Source of the DNA: Isoetes taiwanensis
Taxonomy: Eukaryota > Streptophyta > Lycopodiopsida > Isoetales > Isoetaceae
Assembly: GCA_021234155.1 (NCBI GenBank)
Contig: JAJEKV010000101.1
Span: 2,895,089-2,959,088, forward strand
Direction: 5' to 3'
DNA length: 64,000 nt
Position 1 is the first letter of the stretch. Every line of letters starts with the position of its first letter. Shown here in pieces: positions 14,341-27,480 of this stretch. Below the pieces are notes generated by a model. That model saw nothing but the letters and a program-made list of their open reading frames with translations. It was not told the DNA's origin and ran no database searches. The position numbers and the translations under genes are program-made.

Positions 14341-15497
14341 GGGACTGTACTTTACACTATACCATTAAGAACAAATATGCCCCAATTGACCGGGGATGAT
14401 TTGATGGATCACCGCAAGGAGCAAAAGGTCTTCTCCACGATAAATCTAAGGTCGCTATCACCGATCAGAATCAAGGAAGAGGACATCCGAGACTGTGATC
14501 TAGATATGGTCATTATGAGTTCACGTTGATGTCGCTTCTTTACTGTCCAATCCTCCAAAGAACCTTCATGAGGCCATTGAATGATGTTTTCTCCGGGCGA
14601 GTTCCTAGATACTTTACTCTCATAGTTTTTTGGTGACATTCCTAGTCTATAGCAAATCCTTAGAGGAGCATGTCCAAAAGACTTGAGAAAAGTACTTGAA
14701 AAGTTGAGGGAGGTGATCTTTTTTATGGTTATCCAAGTGTCACTCTCAAGAATGAAAAGAGTAGAGTACTTGTGGCATGTAATCACAAAATGTAAGGGGA
14801 TCTCCACCCACCCCTCGCAGAAAGATTGAAGCGGTGAATCGGATTGGGCACCCTCAAAGAACATACATGAAGTGAGGAGCTACGCTTAGCAGAGTATTAT
14901 AGTAGGAAGTTAAGAACTTTGCAAAGGTGGCAGCCCATTGACTGACCCTCACCAAAAGGTGAAAAGATAAAGGATTAGGGCCAATAGTAAAAGGAAGGCC
15001 CATGCAAAAGATTTAAGATATTAAAGGAAGCCTTTAACGACCGGGCGCTATGCCTTAGTCTTGCGTTATCCAAGCAAGGATAAGCTTGTAGCTTAATAAT
15101 GCATAAAGGCAAGATAGCAACCGAGCAAATTCTCATGCAGAGGGAAGGGTAGTCGCGATACTCCAAGAAGATGAACGATGCAGAAAGCAACGCTTTACCC
15201 CGCACTCATGACCACAAGAGCTTCCCGGCCACTGGGAGGGCCTTGAGAATCGGAGACACTACTTGTTGGGAAGAAAGTTCCAACTAGACATAGATCATCA
15301 AAAGCTCTCCCAAGTATTCACGCAAATTCACTCAACGGTGTAAAGGAGGTGGATGGAGTTTCTCAAGAGTACGCATCGGGGCCAGTCTATAAGCCGCAAG
15401 CTAAAATGTAGTAGCGTATGCGCGCCTCTAGGAGACCATTGAAGACAAGAACCCATTGCAACGCTTATATCACTCTCTCTCACAAGTGAGTATGTAT
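14340..15497 (+). mobile_element. Ty3/gypsy pol fragment, frameshifted (copy A)
   Basis: Nucleotide counterpart of 47,220-48,358. Reverse transcriptase and RNase H words are recognisable only in pieces. The fragment stops abruptly at the duplication boundary within the connection between RNase H and integrase. Confidence 0.7.
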
Positions 15498-17200
15498 GTG
15501 ATAGCAGCTCTTGGTTTCATAGTTGATTATTAGTTATGCTTTGTTGCTTTGTGGTTCATCTCATGTAACTTGCCCGCCAAGTTTATACTTGTTCTCACAT
15601 TATTCGCTTATGCAGGTTTTTCCTTACGTCTTGGTAACCCTTTTTAGCTTTCGTCACCCATCCCGCTTACATGCTCCATCCAAGTTCGCCTTGTCGGTTT
15701 TTGGTCCAAATTTGTCCCTTTAGCCTCCTATTGCTTTAGCACTTTAGCTTGTTCTTATCCCACCCAGTTTTGGTCATAGCTTCGGGTTTATCTCATTTGC
15801 CCTTTAGGGTCGCGGTCTTTTTCTTCGCGATCTTGTCCCTGTTTCTTCATTTCCCTTTTTCTTATTTTGCTCCTTTAATCTATTCTCGTTTTCTCTATTA
15901 CCCCCTTTTATTCTCTTCGTTTTGTGCTTTTAGGGCTGACATCATAGTCGCATCGTTTTTCTCCATTCATTCCTTTTATTCTTTTGGCTCTTTGCTTGTA
16001 TGGTTGGTTTGCCGATATGCTTTGGGGTCTTATCTCATGTGAGTTGGCTTTGTTAGGTTATATTCAATCTACTTTGTCCTTATTTGTTTAGTTTGTCTGC
16101 GGCGTTTATTGCCTCTAGAACCGTTAGCTTTCTTACTCGGTTCAACTTGTTTGACATGTTTGATCCGAAGTTTTTCTTGTCATTTTTTGTTTTCAAATTT
16201 GTACCATCAACTCCCTTTGCTTTTTAGCATTTCTTCTTGTCGGTCTTAATCTTTAGATCCCACTTATTTTTTATGTTTCTACTTTGTGTATTTGGTTTGT
16301 TCGATACGTGTTTTCTCCTTTTCTCTCCGCATTATGTCACGTGAATCTTTGTCTTCACTGCTTTGGCCATGGTATGCTGAGACCGCCTGGTAGGCAATAA
16401 TGAAAGATTAGCAGACGGAGATAAAAAACTTTTTTCTTGAGTGGCTGCGTCCATCTTTGCAAATGGACAAAGACGTACGTAAAAAGCAGACATGCACCAC
16501 ACCATCAGGTATGCATGTACTAAGGAAGTACACTAACTAATTAAAATAGTATTAATAGTGACTTGCCCTATGAGCCGAGATAGCAGAGATTAATAGATGA
16601 ACTCTTATTGCCCATCGGCATAGACAAGATGTCATAAATTACCGTGGAGAGATAAGCTTTGTTACCTACTTGAGCAGGGAGGAAGACGCATTAATAATAA
16701 AGTCTATAGCCTGCAGCATTTTAAGACAAAGATAAAGATAAACAATCAGAAAGGAAGAGCTGAAATAATAAGAGACTTTTGTGTGGGCTTGACCTCCATA
16801 AAGGATCGCATGAAATGACATCAGCTACACCCTTCGTGTATAATCTCATAGAAAATATCCAAGTACTAACGTAAAGACAATAAATAGGGAAAAAAGGGCT
16901 TATTACATTTCGCATACGTAACCGGCTCTCTGGGCGCTCGACCTCCGCTTTCACACTCAGTCCGCTTTTACATATCGGGTCTATAAGAAGCCGCAGCAGA
17001 CTCGCGAAAAGCAAATGGCGTGGAAGGTACATCAAGATCTTAGCTGCTAGTTAATTAGCTCACCCTTTTTTGTGCATTATTTGCTTAATTAAGGGTGCCT
17101 CCAAAACGATTAAAATGTCAATTTCTTAAGTATTTCGCCTTCTTCTGTATTCTAGATATGTTTTGTTTGTTTTAGGTCATTTTGTGATTGGGTTTGTCTA
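15498..17200. other. Pyrimidine-rich stretch without a recognisable gene
   Basis: 15,500-16,370 is strongly T/C-rich on the plus strand. The hydrophobic open frames in it reflect base composition. 16,370-17,060 has short frames on both strands with no family resemblance. I see no element ends here. Confidence 0.5.
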
Positions 17201-17239
17201 TCGTGCATGAGAACAATGGTGTTTTTAGTGCTTGTCCTT

Positions 17240-20200
17240 TTTAGCCTATGCGCGATAGACACAAAATCTTTTTTCTTTTTTTATGCGCCGCATAGACACA
17301 AATCTTTTTTTCGTAAGCTTTTGCCTATCTTGCCAAGATAGACACAAAGCTTTTTCTCAAGCTTGACTATCGCATGGGCCTTTTTAATCTGATCCTATGC
17401 GCGCATGGGCATTACACTTTTTACTAAAGGTCGCTATGGGGGAGAAAAGATTTTCTCAATTGGTTGGCTATGCGCTGCGAAAGTTTTAATACCTTACTAT
17501 TTTTAATATTTCGGAAGAAGAGAAACCTTTGTAACGGGTAGCCGGGGATGATGAAGGTGGATCCTCCCGGAGGCAGCCCGTGAAGAGGAGGACGACGGGC
17601 GACAAGAGTCGATGCGCCGCTCCAAGTCAAAATTCTTGGATTTGGAAGATGGTCCCATTTTGTAAGGATCAACAGGTTGCTTGTCGTGGGGTACCGGATG
17701 ATCTAAATCGGGCAGATTTTTGTATTTGTACATTTGTTCGAGACCGGCAAGCAAACACAAGACCTCGAAAGCTTTAAGATGTGACGAGGGCTCCGTGGAT
17801 GTTGGTCTGTTTGGTATGTTCCACATCAAGTGCACAACCACCACCAAGGGCAGGTTGAACATGTATATTCCGTGGGGATAGTTCATTTTTTGCTGAAGCT
17901 TGTCTTCTCTAGAAGATATGCAAGGCTACATTCAGCAAGAATGAAGAGTAAAATTGTAAGTGTTATTTTCCCTTGCAGAAGACTGCACCAACGGTTTGGT
18001 CTATGACATCATAGGTTTTACGGCGGGATCTTCTTCTATACTAAAGGATCTTCTTTTTGAACAAAAGGATGCTCATAAGTTCTAGCACCTCCCCGCTAAG
18101 CCTGCTGGGATGCCATGCCTCAAGTTGCTGCCTAAATCATCCCTGCACTCTAAACTGTTGAGGTGGCAACATTGATGAAGATGAACCGGGATCCCTAATC
18201 CGAGGAAGAGGAAGAGTTTGAGGTTGAAGTGGTGGAGAGGCCAAAAAAGAAAGCCAAAAGAAATTATTACAAGGCAGCCCGGTGACCCATTAATCGCCTC
18301 CACCAACTAGCAAGGCATCAAAAAGCCACTAAGGTAGTTTTGCCTCCAAAGACCGGGTACAAGGATTGCCAAGAAGGGAAAAAGACATGGCTTCTAGGAA
18401 GCTCAAGAAATTGAGAGCCGAGATGTCGGGTGCCGGGATCATGCACCGCAGGTGATTGTGTTAAGTTGTGCCCAAAGGATGAGTCACGGTGAGAAACCTT
18501 TGGGGTGAGAAAAATTTACTCACGGTCATTTATACGCTCTTAAAGAACGATAAAGGGACAGACCAAATGCGCTACAAAGACCGACATTTGCATTGTTGAT
18601 CCCTTCCGGTGCATGGAAAGGGATTTGTTTGTAAAGGAAGAGGATGAAAGCTTCTGTGTATTTTGTTTTGGGTGGCACTCCATGCTTTTAAGGCAAGAAG
18701 GCAGCTTTATAAAGAAACTAAAGAACATTGCTTCTCTCAAATATTTGCATTTGTTTACGTGGGTGTTATTCTTCGACCACGAAGCCAAGTTGCTTGCTAC
18801 GAGCCACAATGTGGACAATGAATATCGGATGAGCATGAGCTTCAACCGACAAAATTAAGTTTATGCATAAGGAATAACAGCTTTTTTAGGTCGAGCATAA
18901 GGGTGACAAAGATATAAAGGATGATCAAAACCTTTATCCGGCTCTTAAAGAGCGGTGTGCTCTGAGTCTTTGCTTTAACATACAACTCCAGCGATGCGAG
19001 CATCTCTTACGAGAATAACGACAACTACTTCCAACTAGCTTTTAGGCATGGACGCAAGATAAGATAACTTTCTTCTCAAGTTCTTTGACCATCTGCAGAT
19101 AGTCTGTTCAGTTTTTCTTACCTTTATTTCTTTCTTGTTCCTTTTAGGTCACGGGAGCTTCAAAAAAAAAAATTTGATATGTTTTTTGAGGGTACACTAA
19201 AATCAAAGGAAAGGTGAAGGATCCAAAAAGAAAAAACCCGAACCCCGCAAAACTGAATGACATGGGTATCATGGTCCGGAGGGAAATGCACGTGGTTTAG
19301 AAAAAATAGAAAAAAGTTTGTGAGGTGGTGCTGTAAGGTGGTCAATGGCCACTTTACCTTGGAGGAGATGCGGGGTGAATTCAAGCAATGAAGTTAAATT
19401 CGATCCAAAACACTAGCCGGTTCTTGTTGGTAGTTTACGTTCTAGAGTTTTAAGACTCCTTACTTTTTGCAGGCCAAAGGATTGTGCACTCTTGTCGAAA
19501 GACAACTCATGGTCCACCTTAATCGTGACACATTGGAAAAAGTTAAAGAATTATACCCTACTTGGTCAGTCGGATGAAAAAGATAAACCAATACGGCCAA
19601 TTTTCCTAACGGGTAAAATTTGTTGTTCCCCTACTTATCTTGTTGTGTGCCTAGATGGTAGCATAGCACTACAAGAAGTCCGTTAACGTGGTGCTATCTT
19701 GGCATAGGCTGATAATTCGGAACTTTTGTTTTCTTCTTCTTACTAAAGCTGTTTTCTTGTTGTGTGGAGTAAAAGCGCATAGCACCACAAGAAGTCCGTT
19801 ACTGTGTTGCTATGCGCGCATAGGAAGAAACTTTGCACTTTCGTCTTCTTGTTCTTACTAAAGGCGTGTTACGTGGTTTTAAAAAAAATAAGGACCCGAT
19901 GGCGCTTGGGAGTTTTTAACATGGTTAGACTTGCTAAGGAAAATGGCGTAAAGCTAAAGAAGAAGGAAGAAGCTGAGCAAAGTTTTGTACCAACAGAATT
20001 TGAAAGGTTTGACATGTTTGGTCAGAATTGTTTATACCAAATATATCATGGAAATTGTGTCAAACTTGACCATACATTGAAATCTGGCAATTATTAGTTT
20101 GTGTATTGCTGATATTCCTTATGGGTTCAAGCTACGATAGTCGAGGGAGATGATTCTCCATTTACTTATGCTCAATTTGATTCTTTCTTGAGTCGTTTAG

Positions 20201-21085
20201 GTCAAAATAAATCCGCACCGCTTTGGAGGATAATAGTTTTTCATTCAAGTAATCAGGCAGGTGGTACAAGCTGCAATGAGAGAGCACTGCAAAGCTGGTT
20301 ACAAGCCAGCCATTTGGTAAGTTATTTCTTTTTGCTATGCGCGCATAGCACACAATAACTCATTGGTTGCGGTTGCAGGTTGAAGACGAATGTAAGAGGA
20401 AATGGCGGTGGTGCAAGGCTTATAAATGTTTGGGAACAGATGCACATTGGTTACCACATCATTGGTGGGCAGAGAAGCATTTTGCACTATAATACTGCTG
20501 GAATGGATTTATGCAATCGTTTCAATTCAGATCATTGAAATTAAGACCGATTACACGAGTCATTATAGTCAATCCCCTATCAAAAGCCTCTTGACTTATT
20601 AATACCCTTTTAGAGATGTTTTCACGGCCGGTGGACCGGGTCGTCGATGCACCTTCGGTGGGGACCACCTTGGCGTGTGCTTTAAAAATTCGAATCGCCT
20701 TGTAATTGATTTTGATAAGGATTCTGTGGTTTATATAAAATCCAGAATAAGTTCTCTCGCATGACCTCCCGGATGAAATGCGGGGAGGTTGGCCTTAGGA
20801 TAAGGATGGTAATCCCGCCAGACTTCAAGCTCGAGCCTTTGCCGCCACTCACCGGGAACACCAACGATCCGCCGAAGTTACGTCGAGAGCTTGTTCCTCG
20901 TGTAAGAAGAGCTTCAAAAGGTTGTGGAAGAGAAGGATGCCTCGCATTAACGAGGAAGTTAATCTGACGGCTCTACTAAGGTTCCCTCTCCTCCAGTTCT
21001 CGATGGCGAACTTGTTCACAAAGGATCCTCCCTCTTGATATTTAATGTGTGCTAAAAAGGACATTTTTAAGTGCGGCGCATAGAC
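17240..21085. repeat. Dispersed palindromic motif CTATGCGCGCATAG
   Basis: Perfect or near-perfect copies occur at about 17,243, 17,281, 17,325 (variant), 17,395, 17,466, 19,650-19,710, 19,776-19,823, 20,334-20,349 and 21,072. The best is a 16-base perfect palindrome, GCTATGCGCGCATAGC, at 20,334-20,349. The motif is usually followed by ACACAA or preceded by TTGTG. At 19,650-19,710 and 19,776-19,823 two related ~50 bp units, each able to fold on GCATAGCAC/GTGCTATGC arms, lie about 120 bp apart. Copies sit between coding-looking blocks. Confidence 0.75.
17520..20560 (+). pseudogene. Spliced plus-strand gene of unknown family, decayed or mis-read
   Basis: I do not recognise the family. Coding-like blocks follow plausible acceptors: TTGCAG before 17,979 (a block beginning EDCTNGLVYDIIGFTAG), TTTTTGCAG before 19,473, and GGTTGCAG before 20,379. 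A clear donor, CATTTG|GTAAGT, at 20,317 makes a 62 bp intron with the last acceptor. Blocks include an acidic stretch with a nuclear-localisation-like PKKKAKR (about 18,200-18,285), an 81-residue frame at 18,613-18,858, and a 58-residue frame starting MVRLAKENGVKLKKKEE at 19,921. The last block (20,379-20,538) is Trp/Cys/His-rich (KRKWRWCKAYKCLG, HWLPHHWWAEKHF). Frames shift between blocks, so no complete product can be given. It may be a transposon gene. Confidence 0.4.
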
Positions 21086-22540
21086 ATTCTTCCTTCCTTT
21101 TGTATTTTTGTGTCGTAAGAAGTGCATCTTCTTAGTGTGTCTTAACACAAAAATCGTCAGCTCAGCTTTTAGAATTGGCCATATTTGGAATGCAACTTTA
21201 TTTTTTTTGGTATTTTTTTTAAATGGTCAAACTGGCTTAATTTCGTTTTTTGAAAAAGGAATAAGCAATTGCACCCACAGGTCATTAGTGCGTTTGCCGC
21301 GTCACCTTGTTTGATCCCAAAGGTCAACCAATGTCTACCCATTTTTCCTCAGTGCCTCCACGGTATTCTTGATGTTCAGCGGGTTCCATGTTGACCAAAT
21401 ACCAACTTCGAAATAACCTAAATGCCTCATCTAGCATCTCTCCTTCAAGTGCGATTAGTGGATAGATCCACTTGGAATTTGATTCTCGGTGTCGGTGAAA
21501 CCCGACGGAGCCACTTTATTTTTGGAAAAGTCCTACAAAGAACTCCATTTTAGGTCAAATCGTCCAACCTTCTTAGAAACACAAGGGAAGCTGAAACATC
21601 AAACATGTATCCGGTCAGCAAGATATGATTAATATGCACACCCTTATATTATACATTTACCAATAATACAAACGCCCGGACATGATTTGTATTAGCTTTA
21701 ACCAAATCGCACTTTCGGCGTGATTTAGTCTAACAATGAAATGTAATCAAAGCACGTTTGGCGCGATTTAATTCAAACTGAAGATAAACTAAATCATGTG
21801 TGACGCGATTTCATCTGCAAGGCGAGCAATACTAAGTACATACAATGGCGTCTGCCATACCTATCATCTTCGGTTTATTTGCCGCCGGTCGGGACACATC
21901 TCCCCTTCGCCATCCTTATCTTATCTTCGTTAAAATTGTTATTTTCTATTGGTTAGTTTCACGTCCTTCACAATTGACATTATTTTAGTGTTGATTTGGC
22001 AAATCCCAGAATCACTAAGGTCGCTTGGGTTATCAATGGCCCCTTCTCTCTCGGTTGCCTTATCAATTAAATCCTTGTTAAACTGTGAATCTATTGTATT
22101 GTTGGTTGCATCACCCGCAAGGGAGGCAAGGATATCCCTCATGTTCGCATTATCACACTACTTTGAGCAGCCAGTTTAGCAGCTAGTTGCTCATTACTTT
22201 CCTTATCGGTCCCGGATTACTAGTTAAGCTCACCGGAACCATCGTCCATTTTGAGTTGGACAAGTCCACCAGGCTTTTGATTGCTAAAGATTTCAGGGTT
22301 GCCATAAGGGCATTTAGGAGATTTGGCAAAGTACAAGCATGATGAATGGTTTAAGGCAGTCTTTTGTCTTCTCATCACTCACAAAACAATGACATCTTCT
22401 AACACCCATTAGAGCCTCGAGGCACGTATAATCTCAACATGAAGCTCCAAACGCGTTGTGTCAATTAGGATTTTTTATTTAAGGGGCACTTCTCCTTGGT
22501 TAGTAGCCCGTGCCAGTCTCACCACTTAGGAGAGGGGTCC
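20600..22540. other. Mostly non-coding; possible small minus-strand coding block
   Basis: 21,939-22,142 (minus) encodes an acidic, serine/aspartate-rich 67-residue frame starting MRDILASLAGDATNN, and the DNA just upstream (22,180-22,330, minus) reads as further coding-like sequence with CPYGNPEIF. 21,710-21,825 holds three copies of a motif resembling AAAGCACGTTTGGCGCGATT, related to the arrays at 23,870-24,105. Nothing else is recognised. Confidence 0.35.
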
Positions 22541-22630
22541 GATCCTCATCCTCTTCGATTCATCCTCATCCCCGATCCACGATCGATCGATCCCGATCCC
22601 CGATCGATCCCGATCCGATCGATCGACCCG
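22540..22630. repeat. GATC-rich simple repeat
   Basis: A run made almost entirely of GATC, CGAT and CCCGATC words. GATC is palindromic, so both strands look alike. It lies just downstream of the last recognisable exon of the DGQH gene. Confidence 0.85.
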
Positions 22631-23869
22631 TATGATAGAATATAGTTGTTAAGTCTGGATCATCTAGAAGAAAACATTTTCATGCACTGCTTTTGTCACT
22701 CTTGGCTTTAGCATTATCATATTCCTCATTTGACAGCATAGATATCATAATGAAGATCACATATGCCATCTCCAGTGCTCTTCGCAGCTCATTATCCCTA
22801 ACATCAGATATTAGGCATCCCTCCCTAATAACTTTGAGGCACTCCAGATCATGAGCAGCAGATAGTGCATGTAGATGTGAGTCACCTGAAGGACAAACGA
22901 TGACAATAGTAAAGGACCTCTCAGCTGTCAATCCTTTACAGCTGGTAAAGAAGATGATATAGTCCTTCTGGTTCATCTCCATGTCTCCTCTCCTACCTCT
23001 CTGTCCAATACAAAGAGTGATATGTTTCTAAGGCAAGTAGTTGATTTTGGCAAGAGACCTTTGTACCCAATGGAGACTGACTACTGGACAGTGTCTTCTT
23101 CTCCAATAATCTTCTTCATACTTTTCTTCTCAACTCGACCAGTATCTTAGGGGGCAGAGTCTCTTTATGTTTTACATTTTTAGCCTTCCAATTCTTTAGG
23201 AAGTCCTTTAACCAAAATACAAACTTCTTAATGTCATCATTACTGACCTTGTACTTGTCCAGCAATCCAAATTCAGATAATGCAACATCCATCAATAGCC
23301 TTTATAATTCGGTTCCTATAGTTGTCTTGTACGTACATCCTTCACATGGCTGCAGCACTCATGAACGAAGGACATCCTATCCTTAGCGAAAGCACTCTTC
23401 TTGTACAAGGCTTCCTTCTTCAGGAACTGGTTTAAAACCCAAATGGTCTCAGTGTCGTCTAGCCCTTGAGTCATTTTCATCTCTGTTACATTCAAGTCAA
23501 AGATGCTTACATCAACAGTATCTGACAGCTTCTTTTGTGCATAAGCGTCACAGAATTCATTCCACGCCATACTACCTCCTTAAAAAAGGCAATCTTATAC
23601 GAGTCTGTTGGACTTGACATGCTAGATGTGTTATCAGAAGGATCTGCATTGTCATCACTACCTTTTTTCTTCGATTTTCTTGCAGTCTTTTTCGTCTCCT
23701 GTATAATTGTCTGCGACAGACTCCGCTCCAGCAGCTTGAATGCCTCAGACTTTGACCCGCCCTTTCTCGTGGGTAATGGGCAGCCATATTCCATCCATTC
23801 TTGACGGGCATGGCGCAGTTACTCGGCATATGGACTACAATAGTACAGAAATTGGATCAGTATCTTAGA

Positions 23870-24105
23870 ACAGAAACACGCCTAACGCGAATTGAATTGA
23901 TTTAAAAGCACGCCTGTTAACACAATTCATGTCAGGCGGTGTCCTCACATCAACGCAATTCGTGCCAGACGTGCTTTACGCTATGTAGAAAGTATGCCTG
24001 GTGCGAATTGAATTGATCAACATAGAAAGCACGCCTGGCGTGAATTGAATTGAATTAAAAGCACGCCTATTAACGCAATTCACGCCAGACGTACTTTTAA
24101 ATCAA
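23870..24105. repeat. Left subterminal repeat array
   Basis: About six degenerate copies of a motif around AAAGCACGCCTGGCGTGAAT followed by TGAATTGATTTAAAAGCACG, some inverted (CAATTCACGCCAGACGT). Some copies are joined by GTGCTTTACGCTATGTAGAA. Matched by the right array. Confidence 0.85.
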
Positions 24106-24106
24106 A

Positions 24107-24134
24107 GGTCTAAGTTAGATATTGGGGTACAAAA
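24107..24134 (+). repeat. Terminal inverted repeat, left
   Basis: 28 bases identical to the reverse complement of 31,604-31,631. Similarity continues imperfectly inward (GCTTTTCGTGCTTGATCTGC on the left; AGCAGATTAAGCACGCGAAG on the right, read inward). Confidence 0.9.
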
Positions 24135-24299
24135 GCACCCGTCCGGACGCTCTGCTTTTCGTGCTTGATCTGCTGTGTTTGGGGGTGCTTGGAGAGCGGG
24201 AACACGATGATCCGTTTTTAGCAAATTGCTTAGGATCGATGACATGGCTGTTCAGAAAATCAAATTGGTTCAAAATGATCCGGCGCTGGATACTGTTTT

Positions 24300-27200
24300 T
24301 GAGATGTATGGGTCTGTTTCTTGAATTCTTTTTGTGGCGGGAATGATCATTCAGCTTGTACCTCCAAACGAAGCGTTCTTTGTAGATCCACGGTTTCTCA
24401 GTCTTTGCAAAATTCTACGTACATCACGATCCTCAATGGATCAATCAGTTTTGATTTGGATGAGGAAAAGAGACTCAAAGTTTTCGGGAAATTCAAGCCG
24501 AGAGAAGAAGGCAATCAAGGCAATAAAAAGAGAAAAGAGAGAGAGAAAGAAAACTTGCACCGAAATTGAGCGAGGCTCGAGTCGCGAGAAGGCTTCAAGA
24601 ATTGTCCAAAAAAATGGACGATTATTTCAACGAAATCACAAAGCCTTTGAAAGAAGGGGATAAAGCAATGGTGGTGCATGTGATTTGTGAAGAGAGTGAA
24701 GGCGAAATTGCCATTTGGGAAGTGGATTTTGTTGATCATGATCAAAGCAAGATCATGAAGAATGTGACTAAAAAATGTTCAGAGAGACACTCAATGAACA
24801 AAAGAAATTAAGGAAGAGCAGATGTATTGCAAGCAAGAAAGTCTACTTTGCAAATGGTATCTTCATCAGCAAAATCCATCAACCAATCTGGCCACACCGT
24901 CTCCTTCATATATCTAGAAAATCTGTTGTTGCCGCAACCGTAAGAAGAATAATGTAAGACCAAGAATGTGGTCCGTGGGTCAATGTTTTCAAGGAAAAAG
25001 AGGTGTGATACATTGAGTGACGAGGTTAGGAATTGTGTTTACAAGTTAAGACCGGACAGTAAAAACACGAAGTTTCACCATACTGAAGAAGCATGTGAGA
25101 AAGTTTGTTCTGGCCAGATGGCGATAAAATTGATCATCCAATACAACCGCTTGAAATATCTCGGGTGATTTCCACGCTTAGTATGTTTCTTACATTTGCA
25201 TATATCCTGTTTCTATGTAGATCTTCTTTGTTTGCGGTTGCAATTTTACATGAACTTCAAGAAGGAATATAATGACATTAAGATTACCCAAAAGCACATT
25301 TGAATTCTTTGAAGCCATCATTTGTGGCGCTTTAAATGAAAGAGAAACTTGTCACGCCAATATCACATGCACTTTGAATATGTGATGCAAGCACTCAACA
25401 AAATCGAAACAGATCCAAATGGCGTGCATAAAGATTGCAACCGTACTTGTCTTTGTTTGTGGTGATGGTAACTTTTGTGCGACCAAGAACCATGTTTATA
25501 AATCCACTAGTGATTTTTGGAGGCAAATGATCCGCCCTAAGGATGAAGATGAAGCGTGGTACAAACATAATTGTCTGATGGTGGCATGCAAGGATTGTGG
25601 ATTGAAAAGGTACTCTTTTTTTAATGTTAAGATGTTTGAACATTCTATTTTGAGTTGTTAAGATGATTGATGCAACATCTTACAAACAAATTTCTGTGTG
25701 GTATTACAAACAGGTTGCCAATATGTCCAAAGGAGAAGGAGGAGTCTGATTACAAAGTGGAGTGTAAAAACAGTTTGAAAAGGTAGTGTATTTGGCATTT
25801 GTGCTTAAATGATTTTTGTGCTTGTGATTGTTGTGCTTGTCTTTGTAAACTTACAAACTGATCTTTTGTTTTCAAAAAAAAGCAAAGAGGTTGGTTACAT
25901 GAAGGAGACCACCAAGAAAAAAATGGCAGGAAAGAAACCAGCAAAGGTAACTAGACTTGCATACAAGAAAGAGAGCCTGCCCCAATTCCAGCAGCATGCT
26001 TCGAAGACACTGGTACAATTCATCCCACACAATTATGTTGCACACTGGCAGGCAAAGCAATTCAGGAAGTGCTTGGATACTTTTCCTGAAGGTGCAGTTG
26101 TCTCGGTTATTGATTTTGCTGAAAATTACAGTTTTAAAATTCAGAAAGAGGCACAATCTTGCCAGCTGGCGCTATCGATCAGGCATCAATTTTGGTTCAT
26201 ATCACATATAGACATGCACCCCGGGATGAGATAGAAGATATGGAAGCTAAGGAAGCGAGAGAAGGGAACTAGAGAAGGAAAAGCAAAGAAAGAAAGAGGA
26301 AGACAACTCGCCAGATCATCGGCCAGTAATGAGAGGAGAATCATAAAGGAAGTACATTTTTATATTTCAGATGATAGAGATCATAGCAGTGAGTTTGTAC
26401 AACATTGCTTGAAAGTTCATGCATTGGTGGCTCGAGTACAAAATATTTTGTACAACAAACATATTTTTGGAGTGATGGTTGCACAAAGCCAGGTTCAAAG
26501 GAGCAAGACCTTTTGGTATTTAGGAAGGAACTATGTCAATAGTGAAGGAATTGAGTATGAATGGAATTTTTTGCCACTCTCATGGGAAAGGAGAACATGA
26601 TGGACAAGGTGCAATCCTAAAAAGGATTTTGCAAGAGAACAATTGAAGTATGATTCCCGGAAATTGAGCTGCCAAAGACGTTGTGGATTTCATGAATTGG
26701 TATATGATGAACAACCCACCGGACCCAAATATAAGAAGGTAAATTCAATGGGTACCATTGCATTCTTCTTCATTTGAGGTGACATTTTTCTGTTCTATAT
26801 TGCGTGTTTTTGGCATATTGAACCGAAAATGTAGACAAATCTGAAAAAGAGGGAATGGAGATCACTTTGTGGGAGCTCTAAACTTCATTCCATCAGACCA
26901 TGTGATAAAACAAATCCTGCAAAAGTTGCCCACGAGGTGCCTCTCTTGTTTCTCCCCTTTTGCTTTCATGGGAAATGGGATGATTGCATGAACAAAGCTT
27001 GATTGGGAGCTTGGTCCACAAATGAACTGAAGTTGAAGAAATCTATGAGAAAACAATCACCAACAAAAGCGGTTCAAGATGAAGATGAGGATGAGGATGA
27101 AGAAGAGGATGATGATGAGGCTAATGAATACCTCAGTTCTGTTCTAGAAGTTGGAGATAACTTTGCTGTAAATGCAGATCCAGAGGATGATTAAGGAGTT

Positions 27201-27480
27201 GACTTTTATGTTCTTAGGTGTCTGAGACTAAAAAATACATTGTTAGATGCATATGAAGACTCATGGGGTTCTCGCATTTGGTGTGGGAGAAGTCATAGTT
27301 TCCGCCACTACTACAAGCGCATTGAGATGCACTCAACTTTGAGTTATTAGTGGACAAGCCAGTTGCTAGTGTGTACAGTCACCTTATTAGACAAGTGAAA
27401 TTTGATATGGAGAGTCTTGGCAACAACAAGTTCAAGATGAGTGAAGAGACATGCCAAAAAGTGATGGCATCCCTTCACGT
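24300..27480 (+). pseudogene. Transposase-like gene, DFAENY / SDG / HGKG family, frameshifted
   Basis: The core is at 25,860-26,640. A lysine-rich lead is followed by FIPHNYVAHWQAKQFRKCLD and then VVSVIDFAENYSFKIQKEAQ. In the next frames come QxSILVHITYRHAP, a WSDGCTKPGSKEQ block near 26,465 and HGKGEHDGQGAILKRILQEN near 26,580-26,640. This order (D in DFxENY, D in SDG, then WxFFATSHGKGxxDG) is that of a widespread, poorly characterised eukaryotic protein family found in animals and plants and often multicopy; I take it to be a DDE-type transposase. Upstream (25,419-25,661) a Cys/His/Trp block (W...HNCLMVACKDCGLKRYSF) fits the family's N-terminal region. Downstream (27,003-27,240) an acidic linker precedes GDNFAVNADPEDD and DFYVLRCLRLK. 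Four or more frameshifts or introns separate the blocks. Confidence 0.6.

Larger units (their letters stand above)
1..15497. repeat. Copy A of a ~15.3 kb duplicated segment (damaged)
   Basis: This stretch aligns in the same order and orientation with 33,101-48,358. It begins inside the TRIM internal region at the window edge, so its left limit is unseen. It ends just after a CTCACAAGTGAGTATG string inside a Ty3/gypsy pol fragment; beyond that the two copies have nothing in common. Every landmark of copy B is present: TRIM end, RGG exon, G-run, LINE, (CG)n microsatellite, ten transporter exons and gypsy pol. Copy A is about 240 bases longer and carries many small insertions and substitutions that break every reading frame. 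The differences cluster at CAG/CTG and homopolymers. It could be a real diverged duplication or a poorly polished second assembly of the same locus. Confidence 0.9.

Noticed and set aside
15523-16042. Hydrophobic plus-strand ORFs that look like membrane proteins
   Set aside because: The stretch is T/C-rich; Phe/Leu/Ser-rich frames follow from composition. No start context, homology or partner copy supports them.
23870-24105. CRISPR-like array because of regularly recurring short motifs
   Set aside because: Units are degenerate, occur in both orientations, have no constant spacer length and are mirrored at the other end of a transposon in plant DNA.
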